DNA of 40,129 nucleotides from CAIOSQ01 sp041178225 (GTDB lineage: Bacteria; Pseudomonadota; Alphaproteobacteria; CACIAM-22H2), in the NCBI GenBank assembly GCA_041178225.1, contig JBEGVV010000084.1, forward strand, positions 1-40,129, given 5' to 3'. A model generated the notes under the pieces. That model saw nothing but the letters and a program-made list of their open reading frames with translations. It was not told the origin of the DNA and searched no databases. Shown one piece after another: positions 7,808 to 15,208 of this stretch (within the stretch, counting starts at the first letter, position 1; each line of letters begins with the position of its first letter). The position numbers and the translations under genes are program-made.

Positions 7808-8770
7808 TCAGCCCTGCGGGGCGACGGCTGCGGCGAGGTGTGCCGCGCCGGCCGCCAGCGCCGTGCGCGAGGCGGCGACGTCCTCGGCCATGAACAGGAA
7901 GCCATGGCAGGCGTCGGGCAGCTCGCGGAAGTCGAAGCGCACGCCCGAGGCGGCGAGCGCGGCCGCGAGGCGCCTGTTGTCGTCGCGCAGCGGATCCAGG
8001 CCGCAGCCCAGCAGGAAGGCACGGCGCAGCGAGGAGAGCTCGCCCCTCAGCGGCACGGCACGGGGGTCGGCGCTCGTCCCGTCGCCGCCGAGGTACCAGC
8101 CGAGGAACAGCGCCATGTCCGCGCGCGACAGGCCGAAGCGACCATCGCCGAAATCGGCCATGTAGGACGCGGTGCCGAGGTCGCAGTCGAAGGTGCCGTA
8201 GTAGAGCAGCAGCGTCGCCGGGGCGCGCCCCTCCGCGGCGAGGACGAGGCCCGCCGCGAGCGCGAGGTTGGCGCCCGCGGAATCGCCGCCCAGCGCGAAG
8301 CGCGCGGGGTCGATGCCGAAGGCGCCGGCGCGGCCGAGCACGAGGCGCGTCGCCTCGAGGCAATCCTCGAAGGGCAGCGGGAAGGGATGCTCGGGCGCCT
8401 TGCGGTAGTCGACGCCGACCACGCGGCAGCCGGAGCGCTGCGCCAGTTCGCGCATGATGCGGTCATGCGTGTCGATGCTGCCCCAGGCCCAGCCGCCGCC
8501 ATGGAAGTAGAACAGCGCCGGCCCGACGGGCGCGGCGCCAGCGGGGACGTGCAGGCGCAAGCGGATGCGCCGCCCGGGAAGCGCCGCCTCCTCCTCGCGC
8601 GTCTCTCGCATCGCCGGCCCGCCGGACATGCCGCGCTCCAGCCGGCGGCGCATGAAGTCGGCGCGGATCTCCCCGAGGTTGTCCGCGCGCAGCCTGTCGC
8701 GCGGTCCGTATTTCGCCAGGTCGCGCGCGATGGCGGCGGCGATCTGCGGGTCGAGCGGGTTCGTGGCCAT
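7808..8770 (-). CDS. Alpha/beta hydrolase, hormone-sensitive-lipase (HSL) family
   Basis: 320 residues without a signal peptide, so cytoplasmic. HSL hallmarks are the oxyanion-hole motif HGGG at 90-93 (FYFHGGGW), nucleophile S164 in GGDSAG, an acid in GLDPLRDD (D259 likely) and H289 in ACHGF. Such enzymes hydrolyse short-chain esters or lactones. It is the last cistron after an enolase-superfamily enzyme and an OtnC-type aldolase, so it could release a hydroxy acid from an ester or lactone entering that route (inference). A ribosome site (TGAGGA) overlaps the preceding stop codon, giving an 8-base gap and probable translational coupling. Confidence 0.92.
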   Translation of the reverse strand: MATNPLDPQIAAAIARDLAKYGPRDRLRADNLGEIRADFMRRRLERGMSGGPAMRETREEEAALPGRRIRLRLHVPAGAAPVGPALFYFHGGGWAWGSIDTHDRIMRELAQRSGCRVVGVDYRKAPEHPFPLPFEDCLEATRLVLGRAGAFGIDPARFALGGDSAGANLALAAGLVLAAEGRAPATLLLYYGTFDCDLGTASYMADFGDGRFGLSRADMALFLGWYLGGDGTSADPRAVPLRGELSSLRRAFLLGCGLDPLRDDNRRLAAALAASGVRFDFRELPDACHGFLFMAEDVAASRTALAAGAAHLAAAVAPQG

Positions 8771-8778
8771 GGATGTCC

Positions 8779-9411
8779 TCAGCTGGGGAAGCGGCGCTGC
8801 AGGTCGACGATCTGCGCGCCCTCGAGGAAGCGCGTCGACCTTCCGTTCAGCATCAGGAACAGCTTCGCGGTCTCCTCGAGCTCCTCGGCGTTGTAGACCG
8901 CGTCGTCGAGCGACTTGCCCGCGACGACCGGCCCGTGGTTCGCGAGCAGCACGGCATGGTGGCGCCGCGCCTTGTCGCGCACGGCCTCGGCCAGCGCGCG
9001 GTCGCCGGGCGCGAAGTACTCGACCAGCGGCAGCTTGCCGATGCGCATCACGAAATAGGCCGTGATCGGCGGCAGCACGTCGTCCGGGTCGGGATGGCAG
9101 AGGCACGAGACCGCGACGCAATGCGTGGAGTGCAGGTGCACGATCGCGCGCGCCGACTGCCGCTCCTCGTACATGGCGAGGTGCAGGAACCCCTCCTTCG
9201 ACGGCGGGTCGCCGGAGAGCAGGCGCCCGTCCGGCGCCAGCTTCGAGATGCGCGCGGGGTCAAGCCGCCCGAGGCAGGAATTCGTCGGCGTGACCAGGAT
9301 CCCGTCGTCGAGCCGCGCGCTGATGTTGCCGGAGCTGCCATGGGCGAGGCCGCGCGCGTGCAGCGACTCCCCGTGGCGGCAGATCCAGTCCCTGAGCTCG
9401 CTCTCGGTCAT
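8779..9411 (-). CDS. otnC: Class II aldolase, 3-oxo-tetronate 4-phosphate decarboxylase-like (OtnC)
   Basis: 210 residues. It resembles OtnC/YgbL over its whole length as I remember that family: GSSGNISARL at 26-35, the SCLGRLDP stretch at 45-52, SGDPPSKEG at 66-74, HLHSTH at 92-97, ANHGPVVAG at 157-165 and the ELEETAKL end. Zinc ligands are expected at H92, H94 and H159, with E73 catalytic. OtnC decarboxylates 3-oxo-tetronate 4-phosphate to dihydroxyacetone phosphate, a step normally preceded by the kinase OtnK and dehydrogenase OtnD. Neither is seen in this window, so the real substrate may differ or the partners lie elsewhere. It overlaps the upstream gene by 4 bases. Confidence 0.82.
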   Translation of the reverse strand: MTESELRDWICRHGESLHARGLAHGSSGNISARLDDGILVTPTNSCLGRLDPARISKLAPDGRLLSGDPPSKEGFLHLAMYEERQSARAIVHLHSTHCVAVSCLCHPDPDDVLPPITAYFVMRIGKLPLVEYFAPGDRALAEAVRDKARRHHAVLLANHGPVVAGKSLDDAVYNAEELEETAKLFLMLNGRSTRFLEGAQIVDLQRRFPS

Positions 9412-10547
9412 GCCCCTCCCCTTCGCGCATCGACGCCGTAGCGCGCCACGGCGTCGTCGCGCAGCGCGACGCCAAGCCCCGGACCCGGCGGCAGCTCGAG
9501 CTCGCCGCCCGCGATGCGGATCGCCGGCGAGAAGACCTCGTCGTAGAGCGGGTTCTCGTTGGCGTCGGTCTCCAGCCAGTGCGCGCCGTCGATGGCGGCG
9601 GTCAGGTGCGCGCTCGCGAGCACGCCGAGGCCACCGCCATACATGTGCAGGCAGAGCTTGCGCCCCGCCGCGACGACGCGCCGCCCGATCTCGAGCCCCG
9701 CGGTGATGCCCGCGGTCTTGGTGATGTCCGGCTGCACGACGTCGGCGCCAAGCGCGATGACCTCGTCCAGCCCGTCGATGCCGCGCGCGTTCTCGCCGAA
9801 CGCGAGCGGCAGGCCGAGCTCGCGCGGCCAGTCGCGATAGGCCTGCAGGTCGTCGACGGGGAAAGGCTCCTCCACCCAGAGCAGCCGCGCCGCCACGAGG
9901 TCGTCGCGCAGCGCGGCCAGGCTCTCCCGCGTGAAGGTCTGGTTGGCGTCGGTCATCAGCGGCGCGTCGCCCGCGGCCTCGCGGCCCTCGCGCAGCAGCC
10001 GCCTGTTCTCCTCGATGGAGAACGCGGTCTGGAGCTTGAAGCGCTGGTGCCCGCGCCGCCGCGCGGCCTCGATCGTCGCGGCGGCATCGGCGCGGATGCC
10101 GCTCGCGTAGACCGGAAGGCGCATGCGCGGCGCCCCCGCGGGATGGAGCAGCCGTGCGAGCGGAACGCCCCGCGCCTGCGCGAAGGCGTCCCAGAGGGCG
10201 ATGTCGACTCCCGCGATCGCCTGGTGCACCGGGCCCGGCGCGCCCCACTGGTTGGCGAGCAGCCGGAGCCGCGCGTGCATCAGCGCGTGGAACCGCGACG
10301 GGTCGTCGAGCGTCTCGCCCTCGAGCAGCGGCCGGATCGCCTCCTCGACGATGGCCGCGCGCTCCTGCGGGCCCCACGGGGGGAAGTTCGCCCAGATCTC
10401 GCCGAGGCCGCGCGCGCCCGCCGAGGTCTCCACCACGGCGACGAGGTTCGGCCGCGCCGACAGCGCGCCGAACGGGCCGCGGATCGGTCGCGGCAGCGGC
10501 AGGCGCAGCAGCACGCAGCGCACCGAGAGGATCCGGGCGTCGCTCAT
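9408..10547 (-). CDS. Enolase-superfamily dehydratase/racemase (mandelate racemase/MLE family)
   Basis: 379 residues with the capping domain (1-130) and barrel typical of the superfamily. Metal ligands are D200 (TDANQ), E226 (WVEEP) and E252 (FGEN). The general-acid/base dyad is D274 (QPDITKTAG) with H301 (LHMYGGG). The usual second-strand KxK reads K171-L-Q173, so the second lysine is glutamine. This pattern fits acid-sugar dehydratases or epimerases acting through His/Asp; the substrate is not assignable by eye. As first gene of the operon with an OtnC-like aldolase and an esterase it probably starts a hydroxy-acid pathway. The ATG at 10547 is preceded by GGCAGG. Confidence 0.9.
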   Translation of the reverse strand: MSDARILSVRCVLLRLPLPRPIRGPFGALSARPNLVAVVETSAGARGLGEIWANFPPWGPQERAAIVEEAIRPLLEGETLDDPSRFHALMHARLRLLANQWGAPGPVHQAIAGVDIALWDAFAQARGVPLARLLHPAGAPRMRLPVYASGIRADAAATIEAARRRGHQRFKLQTAFSIEENRRLLREGREAAGDAPLMTDANQTFTRESLAALRDDLVAARLLWVEEPFPVDDLQAYRDWPRELGLPLAFGENARGIDGLDEVIALGADVVQPDITKTAGITAGLEIGRRVVAAGRKLCLHMYGGGLGVLASAHLTAAIDGAHWLETDANENPLYDEVFSPAIRIAGGELELPPGPGLGVALRDDAVARYGVDARRGGA

Positions 10548-10614
10548 GCCTGCCAGCCGCCCCTTGCCCTGTCCAAAGCCATCCGATGCCCTCCCCGGTC
10601 CCGCGAAGGGGCCG

Positions 10615-10644
10615 AGATTCGCGAAGCCGGGCGGGCGCGGTCAA
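10615..10644 (-). promoter_or_regulatory. Candidate promoter of the enolase-family/OtnC/esterase operon
   Basis: Minus-strand TTGACC (10644-10639), 18-base spacer, GAATCT (10620-10615), giving a leader of about 60 bases. The -35 is strong and the -10 weak. The divergent DUF2314 gene starts at 10692, so both transcripts arise from this 144-base gap. Confidence 0.3.
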
Positions 10645-10691
10645 CTCCCGTGCATCGCGCAGGGCGGCGCGCTATTCCTGCCCGGCAATCC

Positions 10692-11153
10692 ATGCCGCTC
10701 CTTGCCCGCATCCTGCTGCTGCTTGCCGCGCTGCTCGCGACGCCGCTCCTCGCGGCGGCGCAGGCCGTGCCCGGCGCCAGCGGCGAGGAGATGCAGCGCG
10801 CGATCGCGACGGCGCGCCGGACACTGCCGCAATTCTGGGAGCGCGTGCGCGCCAACGCGCCGTCCGAGACAGGCTATGCCGTCAAGATCGTCGCCAGCGA
10901 CCAGCACGGCGCCGAGCACGTCTGGCTCTCTCGGCTGCGCATGCGCGGCGGCCGGATCGTCGGCACGATCGACACGAAGCCGCGCATCGTGCGCTCGCTC
11001 AGGCAAGGCCAGGAACTCCCGGTCAACGAGGACGCGATCGTCGACTGGATGTACTTCCGCAACGGCCTCATCGTCGGCAACGAGACCGGCCGGGCGATGC
11101 TCAGGGCATTGCCGCGCGAAGAGGCCGAGAAGCTGCTGAAGCTCTACGAGTGA
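10692..11153 (+). CDS. Small exported DUF2314-domain protein
   Basis: 153 residues. A hydrophobic signal peptide covers about 1-24 (LARILLLLAALLATPLLAAAQA). The rest matches the general look of DUF2314 (YegJ-like): a helix ending in LPQFWERV, strands around GYAVKIVASD and EHVWLSRL, a glycine-rich turn GGRIVGTID, then the conserved DWMYFRNGLIVGNET segment near the end. Function of the family is unknown; it is probably periplasmic. It stands alone between a divergent and a convergent gene and has no visible link to the catabolic operons. Confidence 0.85.
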   Translation: MPLLARILLLLAALLATPLLAAAQAVPGASGEEMQRAIATARRTLPQFWERVRANAPSETGYAVKIVASDQHGAEHVWLSRLRMRGGRIVGTIDTKPRIVRSLRQGQELPVNEDAIVDWMYFRNGLIVGNETGRAMLRALPREEAEKLLKLYE

Positions 11154-11172
11154 GGCGCGCGCCGCGCGCGCC
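11154..11172. terminator. GC-only hairpin between convergent genes
   Basis: GGCGCGCG (11154-11161), 3-base loop, CGCGCGCC (11165-11172), immediately after the DUF2314 stop and 20 bases from the stop of the convergent dehydratase gene. It is placed to serve both strands. No T-run follows on either strand, so it is a weak intrinsic-terminator call. Confidence 0.35.
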
Positions 11173-11191
11173 CCACGCAGGCCCCGCGGGC

Positions 11192-12118
11192 TCAGCGCCC
11201 CCAGCGCAGCGCGACGGGGTCGACCTCGCGCGCCAGCTCGATCAGCCCCGCGCGCGTCGCCGGGTGCAGGCGCTCGAGGGGATGGCGCACGGCCTCGGAG
11301 CGGATGACGCCGCCCTCGGCCATCACGGCCTTGGTGGCGCGCAGGCCGCACTGGCGGTTCTCGTAGTTGATCAGCGGCAGGATGCGCGCATAGGCGGCCG
11401 CGGCCTCGGCGCGGCGGCCGGCGCGGAACGCGTCGAAGACCGGGCGGATGAGGTCCGGGATCATCGCGCTCGGCATCGTGCCGTTGGCGCCGGCGTCGAG
11501 GTCCGCCATCAGCGTGATCGATTCCTCGCCGTCCCACGGCCCCACGACGAGTTCCGGCCCGCCCGCCTCGGCCAGCGCGCGCAGCTTGGCCGCGGCCTGC
11601 GGCACCTCGATCTTGAACCAGCGCGCCAGCGGCACCTCGCGCGCGAGGCGCAGCAGGAACGGGACCGACATGGCGACGCCGCTGAGCGGCGCGTCCTGCA
11701 CCACGATGGGCAGGCCCGAGGCGTCGGCGACGCGCGCGAAGTGCTCGAGCATGCCCTTCTCGTCGGCGCGCAGGCCGGTGCCATGGTAGGGCGGCATGAG
11801 CATCAGCATCCGCGCGCCCACCTCGGCGGCGCGCCGCGCGCGCGCGGCGGCGAGGCGCGTGCTGAAGTGGCTGCAGGTGGCGATCACCGGCACGCGGCCC
11901 GCGACGTGCTCGACGCACAGGCGCAGCAGCGCGTCGCGCTCGTCGTCGGAGAGCAGGAACTGCTCGGAGTAGTTGGCGAGGATGCAGATGCCGTCGACCT
12001 TCTGGTCGATCATGCAGTCGAGCACGCGCCGCATGCCCTCCATGTCGACCTCGCCGTCGTCGTGGAACGGGGTCGGTGCGATGGGGAAAACGCCGGTGGG
12101 CCTGGTTGCGTCGCTCAT
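11192..12118 (-). CDS. L-2-keto-3-deoxyarabonate dehydratase-like (DHDPS/NAL superfamily)
   Basis: 308 residues. It is a DHDPS-superfamily barrel with Schiff-base lysine K169 in WFKIEVP. The usual DHDPS residues are absent: the substrate loop reads LANYSEQF (48-54) instead of GTTGE, and the conserved Tyr133 position is Q141 (VVQDAPLSG). These substitutions and the ending NYENRQCGLRA...AVRHPL...LRWGR match, from memory, the Azospirillum L-2-keto-3-deoxyarabonate dehydratase group, which forms 2-oxoglutarate semialdehyde in non-phosphorylative pentose breakdown. No arabonate dehydratase or semialdehyde dehydrogenase is nearby, though the enolase-family enzyme at 9408 could supply a 2-keto-3-deoxy acid (inference). 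A GAGGAG ribosome site precedes the ATG. Confidence 0.82.
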   Translation of the reverse strand: MSDATRPTGVFPIAPTPFHDDGEVDMEGMRRVLDCMIDQKVDGICILANYSEQFLLSDDERDALLRLCVEHVAGRVPVIATCSHFSTRLAAARARRAAEVGARMLMLMPPYHGTGLRADEKGMLEHFARVADASGLPIVVQDAPLSGVAMSVPFLLRLAREVPLARWFKIEVPQAAAKLRALAEAGGPELVVGPWDGEESITLMADLDAGANGTMPSAMIPDLIRPVFDAFRAGRRAEAAAAYARILPLINYENRQCGLRATKAVMAEGGVIRSEAVRHPLERLHPATRAGLIELAREVDPVALRWGR

Positions 12119-12291
12119 TCCTGTCTCCTCGTCCTGGCCGCGCGCATCCCGCGCGCGGCGGCGCGGAGCATAGCGCGGCTCGCGCGCGACGCCATCGCCG
12201 GCGGCGGAGAATCGACCTTGCCCGGCGCGGCGCGGCGGGAAAGAGTCGCGCACGCGCGCCACGCCGGCGCCACAGCCGCAAGGGACATGCC

Positions 12292-13542
12292 GTGACCGCT
12301 GAACGCTTCGACGCCATCGTGCTGGGGGCCGGCATGCCGGGCTCGGCGAGCGCCGCGCAACTCTCGCTGCGCGGGTTGCGCGTCGCGCTCGTCGACCGGC
12401 GCGCGCCGGGCGACGAGACCTCCTTCGGAAACGCCGGCTACATCGACACCGCGGCCTTCCTGCCCACCGCCATGCCGCGCGACCTGCCGACGCTGCTCGC
12501 GCGGCTGCGCGGGGACACGCCGCACGTGCATGTCCAGTTCACGATGCTGCCCTTCCTGATGGGCTGGTTCCTGCGCTACTGGCGCGAGTCGTCGCCCGAG
12601 CGCATCCTGGCCGCGGCCGCGCGCCTCGCGCCGCTGGCCTCGCACGCGACGCAGGCGCATCTCGACCTCGCCGCGGAGGCCGGCGTGCCGCATCTCATCG
12701 GCGCCAATGGCCTGCTGCGCTGCTACCGCACGCGGGAGGGCTTCGACGGCGGCGCCCGGGACCGCGAGCTGCTGCGCCGCTACGGCATCGAGGTCGGCGA
12801 ACTCGACGGCGCGGGGATCGCCGGGCTCGAGCCAGCGCTGCGCCCCGTGCTGCGCTTCGCGACATTCCTGCCCAACACGCGCCACACCTACGATCCCGGC
12901 GCCCTGACCAAGGCCTATGCCGCGCTCGTGTCGCGCGGCGGCGGCAGGCTGGTGGCGGCCGACGCGACGCTGCTGGCGCGCGAGGCCTCGGGATGGCGGC
13001 TCGAGACGCCGGCCGGGCCGATCGCCGCGCCGCATGTCGTCGTCGCGCTCGGCCCCTGGGCGAAGGACCTGCTGGCCCGGTTCGGCATCCGGGTGCCGAT
13101 CGCGGTCAAGCGCGGCTACCACATGCACTACGCGCTCTCGGGCAACGCGACGATCTCGCGGCCCGTCAACGACGTCGAGGGCGGCTTCGGCCTCAATCCC
13201 ATGGCGATGGGCGTGCGCCTCACCACGGGCGCGGAATTCGCCGACCGCGACGCCCCGCCGACGACGACGCAGCTCGAGGCCTGCGAGAGGCTCGCGCGCG
13301 AGATCGCGCCGATCGATCGCCGCCTCGACGCGGCTCCCTGGAAGGGCGCGCGGCCCAACACGCCGGACAGCGCGCCGATCATCGGCCCAGCCCCCGGCCA
13401 GCCAGGCATGTGGCTCGCCGTCGGCCACGGCCACTGGGGCATGGGCCTCGGCGCCGTGACGGGGCGGCTGGTCGCCGACCTCGTGACCGGAGCCGCTCCC
13501 TTCGTCGATCCCGGACCGCTCGGCCTCGGCCGGTTTTCCTGA
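12292..13542 (+). CDS. FAD-dependent amino-acid/amine oxidoreductase (DadA/sarcosine oxidase-like)
   Basis: 416 residues from a GTG with AGGGA 6 bases upstream; a nearer ATG is out of frame. N-terminal dinucleotide fold GAGMPGS at 12-18 with VALVDR as the second strand, then SFGNAGYI. A C-terminal FAD-contact region (ARPNTPDSAPIIG, then GHGHWGMGLG) is typical of the DAO superfamily and especially D-amino-acid dehydrogenase DadA. It would oxidise an amine or D-amino acid and pass electrons to the respiratory chain. It precedes TRAP system 1 by about 96 bases but a hairpin lies between, so co-transcription is uncertain. The substrate is unknown. Confidence 0.9.
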   Translation: MTAERFDAIVLGAGMPGSASAAQLSLRGLRVALVDRRAPGDETSFGNAGYIDTAAFLPTAMPRDLPTLLARLRGDTPHVHVQFTMLPFLMGWFLRYWRESSPERILAAAARLAPLASHATQAHLDLAAEAGVPHLIGANGLLRCYRTREGFDGGARDRELLRRYGIEVGELDGAGIAGLEPALRPVLRFATFLPNTRHTYDPGALTKAYAALVSRGGGRLVAADATLLAREASGWRLETPAGPIAAPHVVVALGPWAKDLLARFGIRVPIAVKRGYHMHYALSGNATISRPVNDVEGGFGLNPMAMGVRLTTGAEFADRDAPPTTTQLEACERLAREIAPIDRRLDAAPWKGARPNTPDSAPIIGPAPGQPGMWLAVGHGHWGMGLGAVTGRLVADLVTGAAPFVDPGPLGLGRFS

Positions 13543-13564
13543 GCCCCTTGCCCCGATAGGGGCT
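13542..13564 (+). terminator. Hairpin at the stop codon of the FAD oxidoreductase gene
   Basis: AGCCCCT (13542-13548), 9-base loop, AGGGGCT (13558-13564), starting in the stop codon itself. It is followed by TCCACC rather than a T-run, so termination would be partial or Rho-assisted. Confidence 0.4.
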
Positions 13565-13638
13565 TCCACCCGCCCCTCGCCGGGGTACATTCGCGCCAAC
13601 ACAAGAGGATGCCCGCACGGGCTCCAGGGAGGAATCGA

Positions 13639-14631
13639 ATGCGCAGGATCGCCGTTTTCGCCGCCGCCGCCATGCTCGTCGCGGCCAGTGCCGGGGCCCA
13701 CGCCCAGACGGTGCTGCGCGCCTCGCACCAGTTCCCCGGCGGCAAGGGAGACCCGCGCGACGAGATGGTGCAGATCATCGCGCGCGAGGTGAAGGCCGCG
13801 AATGTCGGCATCGACATCCAGGTCTATCCCGGCGCCTCGCTGTTCAAGCCCAACGACCAGTGGAACGCCATCGTCAACGGCCAGCTCGACATCACCGCCT
13901 TCCCGCTCGACTACGCCAGCGGCAAGGTCGGCGCGTTCAGCGCGACGCTGATGCCGGGGCTGGTGCGCAACCACGAGCGCGCCAAGCGCCTGAACGACTC
14001 CGACTTCATGAAGGAGATCAAGGCGAAGATCGACCGCGCGGGCGCCATGGTCCTCGCCGACGCCTGGCTCGCGGGCGCGGTCGCCTCGAAGAAGGGCTGC
14101 ATCCGCACGCCCGCCGACATGAAGGGGCTCAAGATCCGCTCCGCCGGCCCGACCTTCGCCGAGATGTGGCAGGCGGCTGGCGCCTCGATCGTCAACATCC
14201 CGAGCAACGAGGTCTACAACGCGCTGCAGACCGGCGTGGCCGACGCCACCGATACCAGCACCGGCAGCTTCGTCTCCTTCCGCATCCACGAGCAGGTGAA
14301 GTGCGTGACCGCGCCGGGCGAGAACGCGCTGTGGTTCATGTACGAGCCCGTGCTGATGTCCAAGCGCAGCTTCGCGAGGCTGAACAAGGCCCAGCAGGAC
14401 GCGCTGCTGGCGGCCTCGCGCAAGTCCGAGGCCTATTTCGACGCCGAGTCGAAGGGCCTGGACACGCAGATGGTGGAGGCCTTCCGCAAGGCCGGCGTCG
14501 AGGTCGTCACCATGACCGGCGCCGAGTACGACGCGTGGGTGAAGCTGGCGCAGGAAAGCTCCTACAAGCGCTTCGCCACCGAGGTCTCCGACGGCAGGAA
14601 GCTGATCGACGCCGCGCTTGCCGTGAAGTGA
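13639..14631 (+). CDS. TRAP transporter substrate-binding protein DctP (system 1)
   Basis: 330 residues. Signal peptide 1-23 ends GAHAQ. DctP-family features include the central MKGLKIRSAGP segment, whose arginine usually salt-bridges the ligand carboxylate, followed by NEVYNALQTGVADA, the conserved helix of the family. It binds an organic acid in the periplasm for Na+-coupled TRAP uptake. The ATG at 13639 has GGAGGA 5-6 bases upstream; an in-frame ATG at 13609 would add ten residues before the signal peptide and is less likely. The membrane subunits follow directly. No strong stem-loop separates it from DctQ, unlike the other two TRAP systems here. Confidence 0.93.
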   Translation: MRRIAVFAAAAMLVAASAGAHAQTVLRASHQFPGGKGDPRDEMVQIIAREVKAANVGIDIQVYPGASLFKPNDQWNAIVNGQLDITAFPLDYASGKVGAFSATLMPGLVRNHERAKRLNDSDFMKEIKAKIDRAGAMVLADAWLAGAVASKKGCIRTPADMKGLKIRSAGPTFAEMWQAAGASIVNIPSNEVYNALQTGVADATDTSTGSFVSFRIHEQVKCVTAPGENALWFMYEPVLMSKRSFARLNKAQQDALLAASRKSEAYFDAESKGLDTQMVEAFRKAGVEVVTMTGAEYDAWVKLAQESSYKRFATEVSDGRKLIDAALAVK

Positions 14632-14656
14632 GCGCGCGGGCCGGACGGAGGGCGCC

Positions 14657-15208
14657 ATGGACCTGGCCCTGCGCGCGGTGCGCGTCCTGTCGACGCTCGG
14701 CGGCCTTTGCGCCGCCGCGCTCATCGCCGCCTCGGTCGGGGTCGTCTGCCAGATGGTGGTCGTGCGCTACGTGCTCGGCCAGACGACGATCTGGCAGACG
14801 GACTTCGTGACCTTCGCGCTGGTCGCGGCGACCTTCCTCGGCGGCCCCTACGTGCTGATGACGCGCGGCCACGTGAACGTCGACGTCCTGCCGCTGCATG
14901 TCGGCCCGGCGGCGCGGTTCCGCCTGGCGCTGGTGGCGAGCGCGCTCTCGCTGCTCTTCGCGCTCGTCCTGTCCTGGCTCGCCTGCGCGTTCTGGCTCGA
15001 GGCCTTCGAGAACAACTGGCGCTCGGACTCGATGTGGCGCGCGCGGCTCTGGATCCCCTACCTCGCCATGCCCGTGGGCCTGGTCGTGCTGTCGCTGCAG
15101 ATGCTGGCGGACCTCGCCGAGCTGCTGACCGGAAGGCAGCACCCCTTCGGCCTGGCGCCCGGAACGAGCGTGGCCGAGGCGATCGCGGTGCGGGAGACCG
15201 GCACGTGA
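14657..15208 (+). CDS. TRAP transporter small membrane subunit DctQ (system 1)
   Basis: 183 residues with four hydrophobic segments (about 10-32, 44-65, 88-112, 130-152). The family motif region RYVLGQTTIWQTDF follows the first helix and GGPYVLMTRGHVNVDVLP sits in the second. DctQ joins the large subunit DctM and supports transport. GGAGGG precedes the ATG by 5-6 bases. The stop overlaps the DctM start by 4 bases. Confidence 0.92.
   Translation: MDLALRAVRVLSTLGGLCAAALIAASVGVVCQMVVVRYVLGQTTIWQTDFVTFALVAATFLGGPYVLMTRGHVNVDVLPLHVGPAARFRLALVASALSLLFALVLSWLACAFWLEAFENNWRSDSMWRARLWIPYLAMPVGLVVLSLQMLADLAELLTGRQHPFGLAPGTSVAEAIAVRETGT

Noticed and set aside
11192..12118. Dihydrodipicolinate synthase (dapA) for lysine biosynthesis
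   Set aside because: The DHDPS tyrosine and GTTGE motif are replaced (Q141, ANYSEQ); the pattern fits keto-deoxy-arabonate dehydratases.
12119..12291. Divergent promoters between the dehydratase and FAD oxidoreductase genes
   Set aside because: A TATGCT box can be read on the minus strand but no convincing -35 at proper distance was found on either strand.
13555..13640. Promoter directly before TRAP system 1
   Set aside because: TACATT near 13588 could be a -10, but no acceptable -35 lies 16-18 bases upstream.
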